This document shows, piece after piece, positions 24,924-34,189 of a DNA stretch of 64,000 bases; the stretch's first letter is position 1, and each line of letters starts with the position of its first letter. The DNA comes from Rhodanobacter lindaniclasticus. GTDB lineage: Bacteria > Pseudomonadota > Gammaproteobacteria > Xanthomonadales > Rhodanobacteraceae. The notes under the pieces were generated by a model. It did no database searches. It saw only the letters and a list, made by a program, of their open reading frames with translations, and was not told the DNA's origin. A program made the translations under genes and the position numbers. The DNA lies in assembly GCF_004799035.1 (NCBI RefSeq), contig NZ_MWIO01000025.1:94601-158600 (forward strand), given 5' to 3'.

Positions 24924-27032
24924 ATGCGCCCGATCGGACGCCGCACGGTATTGAAGCTCGTGGCCGGCAGCGTAGCCGGTGGTGCGGCGTGGCTCATGCT
25001 GCCGAAGGCGCTGGCGGCGTCCCGGTCCGGTACCGCCAATGTTGCCGGCGGCCCCGGTGCCACGGCCGGCGATGCGGTACTGGCGATCGCCTTCGATCGC
25101 CGCCTGCACACACGCCTGGTGGTCCGCGGCAAGCCGCTCACGCCATGGCAGCCCAGCGAGAGCCTGCTGCTGGCCGATGGCGCGGTCGACGACTTCGTCA
25201 TCACCGGCCACCGGGAACGACCCATCGCCGATGCGCGTCACGGCAACGGTCATCAGGCGATCGTCACCGGTCGTTCCGGCCAGCTGGAAAAGGAAGTGGC
25301 GCTGACCTTCTTCGACGATCTTCCCGGCTTCGCGGTGCTGCAGACGCGCTACCGCAACCTGGGCAGCACCGCCGTGCAGGTTGCCGGCTGGCGCAATGCC
25401 GCGCATGAACTGGCCGAGGCGCCCGGCGGTTTCTGGAGTTTCTCCGGCACTACCCACACCGATCGCCGCGACTGGGTGCAGCCGATGGCCGCCGGGTTCG
25501 ACCAGCGCAACACGCTGGCGATGGATTCGTCCGACTACGGCGGCGGCACGCCGGTGGCCAATATCTGGCGCCGCGACATCGGCCTGGCGGTCGGTCACGT
25601 GGAACCGGTGGTGCGTCCGCTGGATCTGCCGGTGCGCAAGACCGCTGGCGGTGCGCATATCGCGGTCGAGTCGGTGCAGGCATCGACCTTGGCGCCCGGC
25701 CAGACCCTGGTCACCGAACGCACCTTCCTGGCGGTCCACACCGGCGATCATTTCGCACCGCTGCTGCAATATCGACAGTACATGCAGGCCGAGGGCCTGG
25801 AAGCGCCGCGGGCTCCGGAATCGGCCTTCGCGCCGGTGTGGTGCGCGTGGGGCTACGGTCGCGACTTCACCGTCAAGCAGGTCCTCGACACGCTGCCGAA
25901 GGCGCGCGAGCTGGGCTTCGGCTGGGTGGTGATGGACGACGGCTGGCAGACCAACGAAGGCGACTGGCGCATCGACAAGCGCAAGTTCCCGCGCGGCGAG
26001 GCCGACATGCGCGACTTCACCGCGAAGATACGCGCCGAGGGCATGCATCCGCGTCTGTGGATCGCGCCGCTGGCCGCCGACCCGGGCAGCGACGTGCTGC
26101 ACGACCACCCCGACATGCTGCTGCTGGACAAGGACGGCGGCTTCCAGAAGATCACCTGGTGGAATGCGCTCACCCAGTGCCCGGCCTACCAGCCCACCGT
26201 CGACTTCTACGTGGCCCTGGTGAAGAAGGTGATCGGCGACTGGGGCTTCGAAGGCATCAAGTTCGACGGCCAGCACCTCAATGCCGTGGCGCCCTGCTAC
26301 AACCCCGCGCACAAGCATGCGCATCCGAGCGATTCGGTCGAAGGCCTGGCCACGTTCTGGCAGGCCATCCACCGGGCGGCGCACGAGGCCAACCCGCGGG
26401 CGGTGGTCGAGCTGTGCCCCTGCGGCACCGCGTTCGATTTCCACAACCTGCCGGCGACCGACCAGTACCCGGCGTCCGATCCGACCTCTTCCTGGCAGGT
26501 GCGCAGCAAGGGCAAGAGCATGAAGGCGCTGATGGGCTCGCTCAGCAGCTATGCGGGCGACCACGTGGAACTGTCCGACCGCGGCGACGATTTCGCCTCC
26601 ACCGTCGGCATCGGCGCGATTCCCTCCACCAAGTTCACCTGGCCGAAGGACACCGAGCATCCCTCCGAGCCGCTGCCGCCGGGCGGCCTGGTGCTCACCG
26701 CGGAGAAGGAAGCGCTGTGGCGCAAGTGGGTGGCCTTGTACAAGCAGCACATGCTGCCCAAGGGCGAATACCTGGGCACGCTTTACGACATCGGCTTCGA
26801 CAGGCCCGAGGCGCACGCCATCGCCAAGGACGGGGCGATGTACTACGCCTTCTACGCCGACCAGTTCAAGGGCAAGGTGCCGTTGCGCGGGCTGGGCGCC
26901 GGACGCTACAAGGTGCGCGACCTGTTCAACGACGTCGACCTTGGCGAGGTGGATGCCAGCGAGGCGAACCTGCCGGTGGCGTTCAGGCACTTCGTGTTGC
27001 TGCAGGCCACGCCACTGGGGACGCCGGCATGA
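24924..27032 (+). CDS. Tat-exported GH36 alpha-galactosidase/alpha-N-acetylgalactosaminidase
   Basis: A 702-residue glycoside hydrolase of the GH36/GH27 clan. A twin-arginine signal (RRTVLKLVAGSVAGG) predicts export as a folded protein. The TIM-barrel contains WVVMDDGWQ and the catalytic nucleophile Asp448 in IKFDG; the acid/base is Asp513 or Asp519 in TDQYPASD. A beta-sandwich N-terminal domain (about 50-290) and a short C-terminal beta domain flank it. The gene heads an operon with EamA, kbaZ, agaS and a sugar kinase, all with overlapping ends, so release of GalNAc or galactosamine from glycans fits better than plain galactose. The specificity is inferred from context only. Confidence 0.85.
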   Translation: MRPIGRRTVLKLVAGSVAGGAAWLMLPKALAASRSGTANVAGGPGATAGDAVLAIAFDRRLHTRLVVRGKPLTPWQPSESLLLADGAVDDFVITGHRERPIADARHGNGHQAIVTGRSGQLEKEVALTFFDDLPGFAVLQTRYRNLGSTAVQVAGWRNAAHELAEAPGGFWSFSGTTHTDRRDWVQPMAAGFDQRNTLAMDSSDYGGGTPVANIWRRDIGLAVGHVEPVVRPLDLPVRKTAGGAHIAVESVQASTLAPGQTLVTERTFLAVHTGDHFAPLLQYRQYMQAEGLEAPRAPESAFAPVWCAWGYGRDFTVKQVLDTLPKARELGFGWVVMDDGWQTNEGDWRIDKRKFPRGEADMRDFTAKIRAEGMHPRLWIAPLAADPGSDVLHDHPDMLLLDKDGGFQKITWWNALTQCPAYQPTVDFYVALVKKVIGDWGFEGIKFDGQHLNAVAPCYNPAHKHAHPSDSVEGLATFWQAIHRAAHEANPRAVVELCPCGTAFDFHNLPATDQYPASDPTSSWQVRSKGKSMKALMGSLSSYAGDHVELSDRGDDFASTVGIGAIPSTKFTWPKDTEHPSEPLPPGGLVLTAEKEALWRKWVALYKQHMLPKGEYLGTLYDIGFDRPEAHAIAKDGAMYYAFYADQFKGKVPLRGLGAGRYKVRDLFNDVDLGEVDASEANLPVAFRHFVLLQATPLGTPA

Positions 27033-28048
27033 GCCTGGCCGCCAGTGCGATCGCCGCGCCGCGCCGCCGCCCCTGGCTGGTTTTCGCCGTCACCACCGTC
27101 GCGCTGTGGGGTGTGTGGGGCGCGCTGTCGCCACTGTCGGCCGAGCACGGTTTTCCCGAGACGCTGGTGTACTGCGTGTGGGCGCTGACCATGATCCCGC
27201 CGGCGCTGTACATCCTGTGGCGCAGCGGCTGGGCGCTGGAGCATTCACCGCGCGCGATCGCCTACGGCATGGCCATCGGCCTGCTGGGCGCCGGCGGGCA
27301 GATGCTGCTGTTCCACACGCTGACCATCGGGCCGGCGTATTTCGTGTTCCCGATCATCTCGCTGTCGCCAGTGGTGACGATCGCGCTGTCCTTCGCCTTC
27401 CTGCGCGAGCGCACCGGCTGGAGCGGCGCGCTGGGCATCGTGCTGGCGCTGGTCGCATTGCCGATGCTGGATCTGTCGTTCGGTCGCGGCATCAGCGGCG
27501 GTCTGGGCTGGTTCGTGCAATCGCTGCTGATCATGCTGGCCTGGGGCGTGCAGGCTTACTTCATGCGCCTGGCCAATCACACCGTGCGCGCCGAGAGCAT
27601 CTTCTTCTACATGATGCTGGGCGGCCTGCTGCTGGCGCCGGTGGCGCTGGCGATGACCGACTGGTCACAGCCGATCAACACCGGCATCGACGGGCCGTGG
27701 ATGACCGCCGCGATCCAGCTGCTCAACGCCATCGGCGCGCTGACCCTGGTCTACGCCTTCCGCCACGGCAAGGCGATCGTGGTGGCGCCGCTGACCAATG
27801 CCGGCGCCCCGCTGGTGACCGCCGCGCTGGCGCTCGTATTCGCCAGCGTCGTGCCGGGTCCGCTGAAAATGATCGGCCTGGTGCTGGCCCTGATCGCCTC
27901 GTTGCTGCTGGTACTCGAACCCGAGGCTCCGGCCGAAGCCGGGCACGATCCCGACGTTTCCACCCCCTCCCCCGAATGGACTCCGACCTCATGCAAGTCC
28001 TCTCCGAGCTCATCGCCCGCCACAAGCAGGGACACGCCGGTGGCGTGA
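27029..28048 (+). CDS. EamA/DMT-family permease
   Basis: A 339-residue membrane protein with about ten TM segments in two EamA-like halves (each of roughly 140 residues), the layout of drug/metabolite transporters. It starts with a 4-nt ATGA overlap with the glycosidase gene. No PTS or major facilitator gene is present in this operon, so it is the obvious candidate for uptake of the released sugar. The last ~24 residues (from EWTPTS) overlap the kbaZ frame by 73 nt and are hydrophilic and Ser/Pro-rich, unlike the family; the functional protein probably ends around LLLVLEPEA. Confidence 0.85.
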   Translation: MSLAASAIAAPRRRPWLVFAVTTVALWGVWGALSPLSAEHGFPETLVYCVWALTMIPPALYILWRSGWALEHSPRAIAYGMAIGLLGAGGQMLLFHTLTIGPAYFVFPIISLSPVVTIALSFAFLRERTGWSGALGIVLALVALPMLDLSFGRGISGGLGWFVQSLLIMLAWGVQAYFMRLANHTVRAESIFFYMMLGGLLLAPVALAMTDWSQPINTGIDGPWMTAAIQLLNAIGALTLVYAFRHGKAIVVAPLTNAGAPLVTAALALVFASVVPGPLKMIGLVLALIASLLLVLEPEAPAEAGHDPDVSTPSPEWTPTSCKSSPSSSPATSRDTPVA

Positions 28049-29280
28049 CCTCGATCTGTTCCGCGCATCCCCTCGTCATCGAGGCCGGCCTGCGCCACGC
28101 GCAACGCACGGGGCAGGCATTCGTGCTGTTCGAAGCCACCTGCAACCAGGTCAACCAGGACGGCGGCTACACCGGGATGAAGCCGGCCGATTTCGTCGCC
28201 TTCGTGCATGCGATCGCCGATCGCGTCGGCTTCGACCACGCGCGCATCGCGCTGGGTGGCGATCACCTGGGACCCAACCCGTGGACGTCGCTGGACGCGA
28301 CCGCGGCGATGGACAAGGCCGAGGCGATGGTGGCCGCGTACGTGGCCGCCGGCTTCCGCAAGATCCACCTGGACTGCTCGATGGCCTGCAGTGGCGATCC
28401 CGAACCGCTGCCGGAGGCGGAGATCGTGCGTCGCGCGGTACGCCTGTGCCGGACGGCCGAAGCCGCCCATGCGCGCGTCGGGGGCGAGCCGCCGGTCTAC
28501 GTGATCGGCACCGAGGTGCCGGTGCCGGGCGGTGCCACCGAAGCCATCGAAGGCCTCGCCGTGACCGCACCACAAGCCGCCCTGGCCACGATCGAGGCGC
28601 ATCGTCAGGCCTTCGTCGCCGCGGGGCTGGACGCCGCGTGGCAACGCGTGATCGCCTCCGTGGTGCAACCGGGCGTGGAGTTCGACCACCACGACGTGGT
28701 GGATTACGAGCCGCCGAAAGCGCGCGAATTGAGCCACGCCATCACCGGCGTGCCCGGCATGGTGTTCGAAGCGCACTCGACCGACTACCAGACTCGTGAC
28801 GCGCTGGCCGCGCTGGTACGCGATCATTTCGCCATCCTCAAGGTCGGCCCCGGCCTGACCTTTGCCCTGCGCGAGGCGCTGTGGGCGCTGGACGCGATCG
28901 AGCAGGAGTGGATCGAGGATGCGCGCCGGGCACGCCTGCGCGAGGTGGTGTTGGCACGCATGCGCGAGCAGCCCGGGCACTGGCAGCGCTATTACCACGG
29001 CGAAGGCCACGCGCTGACCATCGACCTGCAGTACAGCCTCAGCGACCGCATCCGCTATTACTGGCCCGACCCGGTGATCGAGCAGGCCTGCCAGCGCCTG
29101 TTCGACAACCTGCGCACGAACCCGCCGCCGCTGCCGCTGATCAGCCAGTTCCTGCCGCACGCGCTGCACGCGCTGCGCACCGGCGCCGCGACCAGCGACC
29201 CGCGCTCCCTGACCATGGCACACATCAGTGCCGCCCTCGACGACTACCACCATGCCTGCCATGACCATGACATCCACTGA
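27976..29280 (+). CDS. kbaZ: Tagatose-bisphosphate aldolase non-catalytic subunit (KbaZ/GatZ)
   Basis: A 434-residue GatZ/KbaZ/AgaZ protein, recognised from GGVTSICSAHPLVIEA, FEATCNQVNQDGGYTGM, GGDHLGPNPW and HLDCSMAC near the N-terminus and from VGPGLTFALREALWAL. In enterobacteria this subunit supports the catalytic KbaY/GatY aldolase that splits tagatose 1,6-bisphosphate. No KbaY/GatY gene is present in this window. ATG 27976 is chosen; ATG 27991 is an alternative with an equally weak ribosome binding site. Translation is probably coupled to the upstream permease. Confidence 0.93.
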   Translation: MDSDLMQVLSELIARHKQGHAGGVTSICSAHPLVIEAGLRHAQRTGQAFVLFEATCNQVNQDGGYTGMKPADFVAFVHAIADRVGFDHARIALGGDHLGPNPWTSLDATAAMDKAEAMVAAYVAAGFRKIHLDCSMACSGDPEPLPEAEIVRRAVRLCRTAEAAHARVGGEPPVYVIGTEVPVPGGATEAIEGLAVTAPQAALATIEAHRQAFVAAGLDAAWQRVIASVVQPGVEFDHHDVVDYEPPKARELSHAITGVPGMVFEAHSTDYQTRDALAALVRDHFAILKVGPGLTFALREALWALDAIEQEWIEDARRARLREVVLARMREQPGHWQRYYHGEGHALTIDLQYSLSDRIRYYWPDPVIEQACQRLFDNLRTNPPPLPLISQFLPHALHALRTGAATSDPRSLTMAHISAALDDYHHACHDHDIH

Positions 29281-30427
29281 GTACCTTGGCGCGCCCGAGT
29301 CCGAGCTGGCCGCTGCGGGCGCGCTCTGCACCGCGCGCGAAATCGAGCAGCAGCCGCGGATGCTGCGGCAGACGCACGCGCTGGTGGCCGGGCTGCACGC
29401 GCAGATCCGCGCGTTTGCCGGCCCGCTGATCGACGACCCTGCCGCGCGGGTGATCCTGACCGGCGCCGGCAGCTCGTCCTACATCGGCCAGTGCGTGGCG
29501 CCACTGCTGGACCGCCGGCTGGCCGCCCGCGTGGACGCGGTGCCGACCACCGACATCGTGTGCGCCCCGCATTTGTATCTGGAGCCGGAACAGCCGCTGC
29601 TGCTGGTCTCCTTCGGCCGTTCCGGCAACAGCCCCGAAAGCCTGGCCGCGGTGGAACTCGCCGAATCCCTGGTGCGTGACGTGCGCCACCTGGCGATCAT
29701 CTGCAATGCCGACGGTGCGCTGGGCAAGGCACCGGTCGCCCGCTCGATGACCCTGCTGCTGCCGGCCGAGACCCACGACGCCGGCTTCGCCATGACCTCC
29801 AGCTTCAGCTGCATGATGTACGCGGCGATGGCCGCGTTGCTGCCAAACGGCAGCATGGACGCGCGCATCGACGCCATCGCCGAGGCTACCGCGCGGGTCA
29901 TCGCCGAATCGCTGCCGGCGCTGAACGAGCTGGCGCGCGCTCCGTACGACCGCGTCGCCTACCTCGGCAGCGGCGTGTTGCAGGGGCTGGCCCGCGAGGC
30001 GTCGCTGAAGCTCGGCGAGCTGACCAATGGTGCGGTGGCAACCTGCTTCGAGTCGCCGCTGGGTTTCCGCCACGGGCCCAAGACCTTCATCACCGAACAT
30101 GCCCTGGTGATGGTCTTCGTGTCCAACGATCCGCTGACCCGCCGCTACGACCTCGACCTGGTGGATGAACTGCGTCGCGACGGCCGCGCGGCACGCATCA
30201 TCGAGGTGAGCGCACAGCCGCGCGCCACCGCGGGTGCCGACGGCATCGCGGTGCCGGCGATGGCCGATGCCGTCGATGCGGAGCTGCTGTGGCCGTACCT
30301 CGCCATCGCCCAGATCCACGCCTTCCTCCGTTCGCGCGCCCTCGGCGTGACGCCCGACAATCCCAACCCCGCGGGCCTGGTGAACCGCGTCGTGCAGGGT
30401 GTACGCCTGTACGCTTTGAGCGCATGA
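29252..30427 (+). CDS. agaS: AgaS-type galactosamine-6-phosphate deaminase/isomerase
   Basis: A 391-residue protein with two SIS domains. The first has GAGSSSYIGQ and SFGRSGNSPESL; the second has GSGVLQGLAREASLKLGELTNG and ESPLGFRHGPK. AgaS converts galactosamine 6-phosphate to tagatose 6-phosphate with loss of ammonia. ATG 29252, 29261 and 29267 are all possible starts inside the end of kbaZ, and the first is given. It ends with an ATGA overlap with the kinase gene. With the kinase and KbaZ it defines the catabolic route. Confidence 0.93.
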   Translation: MPAMTMTSTEYLGAPESELAAAGALCTAREIEQQPRMLRQTHALVAGLHAQIRAFAGPLIDDPAARVILTGAGSSSYIGQCVAPLLDRRLAARVDAVPTTDIVCAPHLYLEPEQPLLLVSFGRSGNSPESLAAVELAESLVRDVRHLAIICNADGALGKAPVARSMTLLLPAETHDAGFAMTSSFSCMMYAAMAALLPNGSMDARIDAIAEATARVIAESLPALNELARAPYDRVAYLGSGVLQGLAREASLKLGELTNGAVATCFESPLGFRHGPKTFITEHALVMVFVSNDPLTRRYDLDLVDELRRDGRAARIIEVSAQPRATAGADGIAVPAMADAVDAELLWPYLAIAQIHAFLRSRALGVTPDNPNPAGLVNRVVQGVRLYALSA

Positions 30428-31395
30428 ATCGGGTGACTTACCTGGGCGTGGACGGCGGCGGAACGAAAACGCGTTTCGCCCTGATCGACGCTGACGGCCG
30501 ACTGCTCGCCGAAGCGGAGCTCGGCACGACTTACCATCCGCACGTCGGGCTGGACGGCGTGCGTGCCATCCTGGGTGAGGGCGTGACTGCGGTGCTGGAC
30601 GCCGCCGGCCGAACCCCGGCCGACATCGGCCATGCCTTCTTCGGGCTGCCCGCCTACGGCGAGGACAGCCGCGCCACCGCGCTGCTGCAAGCATGCCCCG
30701 CGGCGATCCTCGGCCACGACCGCTACACCTGCGACAACGACATGGTGTGCGGCTGGGCCGGCTCGCTGGGCTGCGCCGACGGCATCAACATCGTCGCCGG
30801 CACCGGTTCGATCGGCTATGGCCAGCGCCGGGGCCTCGCGGCTCGCGCGGGCGGCTGGGGCGAGGCGTTCTCCGATGAAGGCTCCGCCTACTGGATCGCC
30901 ATGCGCGGACTCAACGCCTACTCGCGCATGAGCGACGGGCGCCTGCCCCGCGGCCCGCTGCACGCGATCCTCAACGCGCACTTCCAGCTCGACAACGACC
31001 TGGACATCTGCGCCCATGTCTACGGCGGCAACTCCTACGCCCGCGGCGAGCTGGCGCAACTCTCGCGCCAGGTCGCCGAAGCGGCACGGGCCGGCGACGA
31101 CGTGGCCGCCGCCATCTTCCGCGATGCCGGCCGCGAACTGGCCGACATCTGCGACACGCTGCGACGGGCCCTGCACTTCGAAGCCGGCGAAACCGTGCCG
31201 GTGTCCCACTCCGGCGGCGCCTTCAATGCCGACGAACTGCTGCTGGCCCCGCTGCGCGAGGCGCTTGCCGCCGCAAGCACGGATTTCGACCTGCGTCCGC
31301 CGTTGCACGCGCCGCACTACGGCGCCGCGCTCTACGCGGCCAAGCTCGGCGGCCACCCGGTGCCGGCGGCAACACGGGCTTCCGTCGCCCCCTGA
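30424..31395 (+). CDS. BadF/BadG-family amino-sugar kinase
   Basis: A 323-residue ATPase of the BadF/BadG/BcrA/BcrD fold, related to N-acetylglucosamine kinase. The phosphate-1 motif GVDGGGTKTRFALID opens the protein, with DNDMVCGWAG in the middle and the adenosine-side GTGSIGYG and SHSGGAFN motifs. It would phosphorylate GalNAc or galactosamine at C6 after non-PTS import. It is the last gene of the operon (ATGA overlap with agaS) and runs toward trpE, 42 nt away. The substrate is inferred from neighbours. Confidence 0.88.
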   Translation: MNRVTYLGVDGGGTKTRFALIDADGRLLAEAELGTTYHPHVGLDGVRAILGEGVTAVLDAAGRTPADIGHAFFGLPAYGEDSRATALLQACPAAILGHDRYTCDNDMVCGWAGSLGCADGINIVAGTGSIGYGQRRGLAARAGGWGEAFSDEGSAYWIAMRGLNAYSRMSDGRLPRGPLHAILNAHFQLDNDLDICAHVYGGNSYARGELAQLSRQVAEAARAGDDVAAAIFRDAGRELADICDTLRRALHFEAGETVPVSHSGGAFNADELLLAPLREALAAASTDFDLRPPLHAPHYGAALYAAKLGGHPVPAATRASVAP

Positions 31396-31437
31396 TCGAG
31401 GCCACGCGATTCGCGACGGGCTTTTGCCGGGACCGCC

Positions 31438-32913
31438 CTACAGCCCCTGCGCCGCCTGCGCCACCGCGCGGAACAGCGCGCGGCCCTTGTTCATGGTCTC
31501 TTCCCACTCGGCGGCGGGGTCGGAGTCGAACACGATGCCGGCGCCGGCCTGCACGTGCAGGCGGCCGCCGTGGATCACCGCGGTGCGGATCGCGATGGCG
31601 GTGTCGGCGTCGCCCCACCAGCCGATCCAGCCGATCGCGCCGCCGTAGATGTTGCGCTTGTGCGGCTCCAGTTCCTGGATGATCTCCAGCGCGCGCACCT
31701 TCGGCGCGCCCGACAGCGTGCCGGCCGGGAAGGTGGCCTTCAGCACGTCCATGTAGCTCAAGCCTTCGCGCACGCTGCCCTGCACCTGCGAGACGATGTG
31801 CATCACGTGCGAGTAGCGCTCGATCGCGAACGAGTCACTCACTTCCACGCTGCCGGTCTCGCTGATCCGGCCGAGGTCGTTGCGGCCCAGGTCGATCAGC
31901 ATCACGTGCTCGGCGCGCTCCTTCGGGTCAGCCAGCAGCTCGGCTTCCAGCGCGCGGTCTTCTTCCTCCGTGGCGCCGCGCCGGCGCGTGCCGGCCAGCG
32001 GGCGCACCACCACCTTGCCGTCCTTCAGGCGCGCCAGGATCTCCGGCGAGGAACCGACGATCTGCGTGGCGCCGAGGTCGACGAAGTACATGTACGGCGA
32101 GGGATTCAGCGCGCGCAGCGCGCGGTACACGTCGACCGGCCGTGCGTTGAAGCGCACGGAGAGGCGCTGCGAGGGCACCACCTGGAAGATGTCGCCGGCG
32201 CGGATGTACTCCTTCGCGCGCTCGACCATCGCCTCGAACTCCTCCCGGGTGAACGAGGACTTGAAATCGCTCTCGTCCAGCGCGACCGACTTGGTCAGTT
32301 GCGGGTAGGAGGCGCCGCCCTGGCGCAGGCGGTAGACCAGCGCGTCGAGCCGCCGCTGCGCCTGCGCATAGGCGTGCGGCTGCGACGGGTCGGCGTGCAC
32401 GATCAGGTACAGCCGGCCCTTGAGGTTGTCGAATACCGCCACTTCCTCGGCCAGCATCAAGAGCACGTCGGGCGTGCCCAGCTCGTCGGCGCGATCCCAT
32501 TGCGCCAGGCGCGGCTCGATGTAGCCGATCGTCTCGAAACCGAAGTAGCCGACCAGGCCGCCGGAAAACGCCGGCAGTTGCGGCAGCCGCGGCACGTCGT
32601 ACTGCGCGCGCAGCTTCTCGATCTCGCCCAGCGGATCGTCCAGGTGGCGGCGCTCGGTGACTTCGCCGGCGTCCTCCACTTCCAGCTCGTGCCCGCGCAG
32701 GCGGAACACCCGCTTCGCCGGCAGCCCGATGATCGAATAGCGCCCCCAGGTGGCGCCGCCCTCGACCGATTCGAACAGGAAGGTGTACGGCCCGTCGGCC
32801 AGCTTCAGGTACACCGACAGCGGCGTGTCGAGGTCGGAAAACACCTCGCGCACCAGCGGGATGCGCGTGTGACCCTGGGCGGCCAGCGCGTCGAATTCGT
32901 CTCGACTGATCAT
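31438..32913 (-). CDS. trpE: Anthranilate synthase component I
   Basis: A 491-residue chorismate-using enzyme that makes anthranilate with a TrpG glutaminase. The N-terminal Anth_synt_I_N region (about 20-165) and the chorismate-binding domain are both complete. Motifs include YMYFVDLG, GSSPEILAR, RPLAGTRRRG, LIDLGRNDLGR, FPAGTLSGAPKVRA and GAIGWIGWWGD. It stands alone here; trpG, trpD and trpC are not adjacent, as is common in Xanthomonadales. No leader peptide with tandem Trp codons was seen in the 142 nt upstream. Confidence 0.97.
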   Translation of the reverse strand: MISRDEFDALAAQGHTRIPLVREVFSDLDTPLSVYLKLADGPYTFLFESVEGGATWGRYSIIGLPAKRVFRLRGHELEVEDAGEVTERRHLDDPLGEIEKLRAQYDVPRLPQLPAFSGGLVGYFGFETIGYIEPRLAQWDRADELGTPDVLLMLAEEVAVFDNLKGRLYLIVHADPSQPHAYAQAQRRLDALVYRLRQGGASYPQLTKSVALDESDFKSSFTREEFEAMVERAKEYIRAGDIFQVVPSQRLSVRFNARPVDVYRALRALNPSPYMYFVDLGATQIVGSSPEILARLKDGKVVVRPLAGTRRRGATEEEDRALEAELLADPKERAEHVMLIDLGRNDLGRISETGSVEVSDSFAIERYSHVMHIVSQVQGSVREGLSYMDVLKATFPAGTLSGAPKVRALEIIQELEPHKRNIYGGAIGWIGWWGDADTAIAIRTAVIHGGRLHVQAGAGIVFDSDPAAEWEETMNKGRALFRAVAQAAQGL

Positions 32914-33055
32914 GTCGGTGAAAAAATCACGGTGCGGTTCCGATGGCCAGAACGGGAAGCGGCCATTGTAGGGGAAGCATGGGCAGCCACGCGGCGCGCT
33001 TGATACGCCGGCGGCAGCGGTCTAACCTCGGCGGTCGGGCTACAGGGGACCACGC

Positions 33056-34186
33056 GTGGATCAGTACTGCGTCGTAGTGTGCGGCTTGCGGGCCGGTGCG
33101 TCGGACGAGGCTTCGGCGTGGGCGCCAGTGGCGGCCGCGCTGAGGATGGAGCAGGACGAATTCGCACGGCGCGTACTCGCCGCCCTGCCACGCGTCGTGC
33201 GCCAGCGGCTGGATCTGGCCACCGCCGAGCGTATCGCGCAACTGCTGCAAGGCATGCACGTCGACGCCCGCGCGCTGCCCGACGACGCCCGGCTGGCGTA
33301 CATCGAACGCGATGGACGCAGCCGCGGACCGCTGCCGCAGTCGGCGCTGGACATGTTCATCGAGCCGGGCGAACCCTACCGGCTGCAGGGCAGTCACGCA
33401 TGGGAGACGTGGCCGGAGCCACCGGAACACGAGACGACCATCGCGCCAGCGCAGGCCTTCGACGAGGCGGTGGTAGCACCCGTCGACGAACTGCCGGTGG
33501 AGGCACCCGCGGATCAGGTGGAGGGCGAAGCGGAAGCGCCATCGACTGAAGACAATCCGCCGGCTTCGATGCCGCCGTTGCCGACCGAGCCGTCGCCGCC
33601 GGAAGCCTCCGCCTCGACGCTCGACGACGAGGTGATGGCTGATGACGCCCTGATCAATCCGGCGCAGGAGGAGGAGGGGGAAGATTCCGCCACCGCGGAG
33701 GAGCTGGCCGAATCACCGGCCGAAGCCGGCACCGATCAGCCACGTCGTTCACGGTACGGTCGCCTGCTGTTGCTGCTGGTGATCGCGGGCGTGGCTGCCT
33801 GGGCCTACCTGCACTGGATGGCCGACAGCCGCGTCGATGACACCCCGCCACCCGCGCCGGTCGCCCACGCCTCGCACCCTGCGGACAACGCCACGACCGG
33901 ACCGGGGTCGACGACGTCGGTCGGGGCGGCTCCGGTCCCTGCCGCTTCGGCGGCGGCAGCGGGTGCCAGCCCGACGCCAGCGCCAGCGACTTCGGCCCCC
34001 GCAGCCGGCGGCACGGCCACCCTGCCCGCGGCAGCCTCGATCATCACCGCTCCAGCCGCGGCAGCCAGTGCGGCACCAGCCCCGGCATCCAGCGCGATGC
34101 CAGCCACGGCCACCAGCGCGCCACCAGCCCATGCAGGTAACGCGGCGGCCATGCCAGCGGCGGCGAGATCGTCCCCGCAGGGCTGA
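33056..34186 (+). CDS. Uncharacterised single-pass membrane protein, low-complexity tail
   Basis: 376 residues from a GTG start with AGGGGA about 7 nt upstream. The first ~120 residues are a folded-looking domain (with RRVLAALPRVVRQRLDLA and HVDARALPDDARLAYIERDG). It is followed by an acidic, Pro/Glu-rich linker, one TM helix (RLLLLLVIAGVAAWAYLHW, about 238-256) and an extracytoplasmic tail of more than 100 residues made almost wholly of Ala, Pro, Ser and Thr. This layout suggests a cytoplasmic sensor or scaffold with a periplasm-spanning tail. I do not recognise the family. Confidence 0.75.
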   Translation: MDQYCVVVCGLRAGASDEASAWAPVAAALRMEQDEFARRVLAALPRVVRQRLDLATAERIAQLLQGMHVDARALPDDARLAYIERDGRSRGPLPQSALDMFIEPGEPYRLQGSHAWETWPEPPEHETTIAPAQAFDEAVVAPVDELPVEAPADQVEGEAEAPSTEDNPPASMPPLPTEPSPPEASASTLDDEVMADDALINPAQEEEGEDSATAEELAESPAEAGTDQPRRSRYGRLLLLLVIAGVAAWAYLHWMADSRVDDTPPPAPVAHASHPADNATTGPGSTTSVGAAPVPAASAAAAGASPTPAPATSAPAAGGTATLPAAASIITAPAAAASAAPAPASSAMPATATSAPPAHAGNAAAMPAAARSSPQG

Positions 34187-34189
34187 GCG

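Noticed and set aside
32914..33055. Trp attenuator or leader upstream of trpE
   Set aside because: No short ORF with Trp codons and no terminator hairpin followed by T residues on the minus strand was found.
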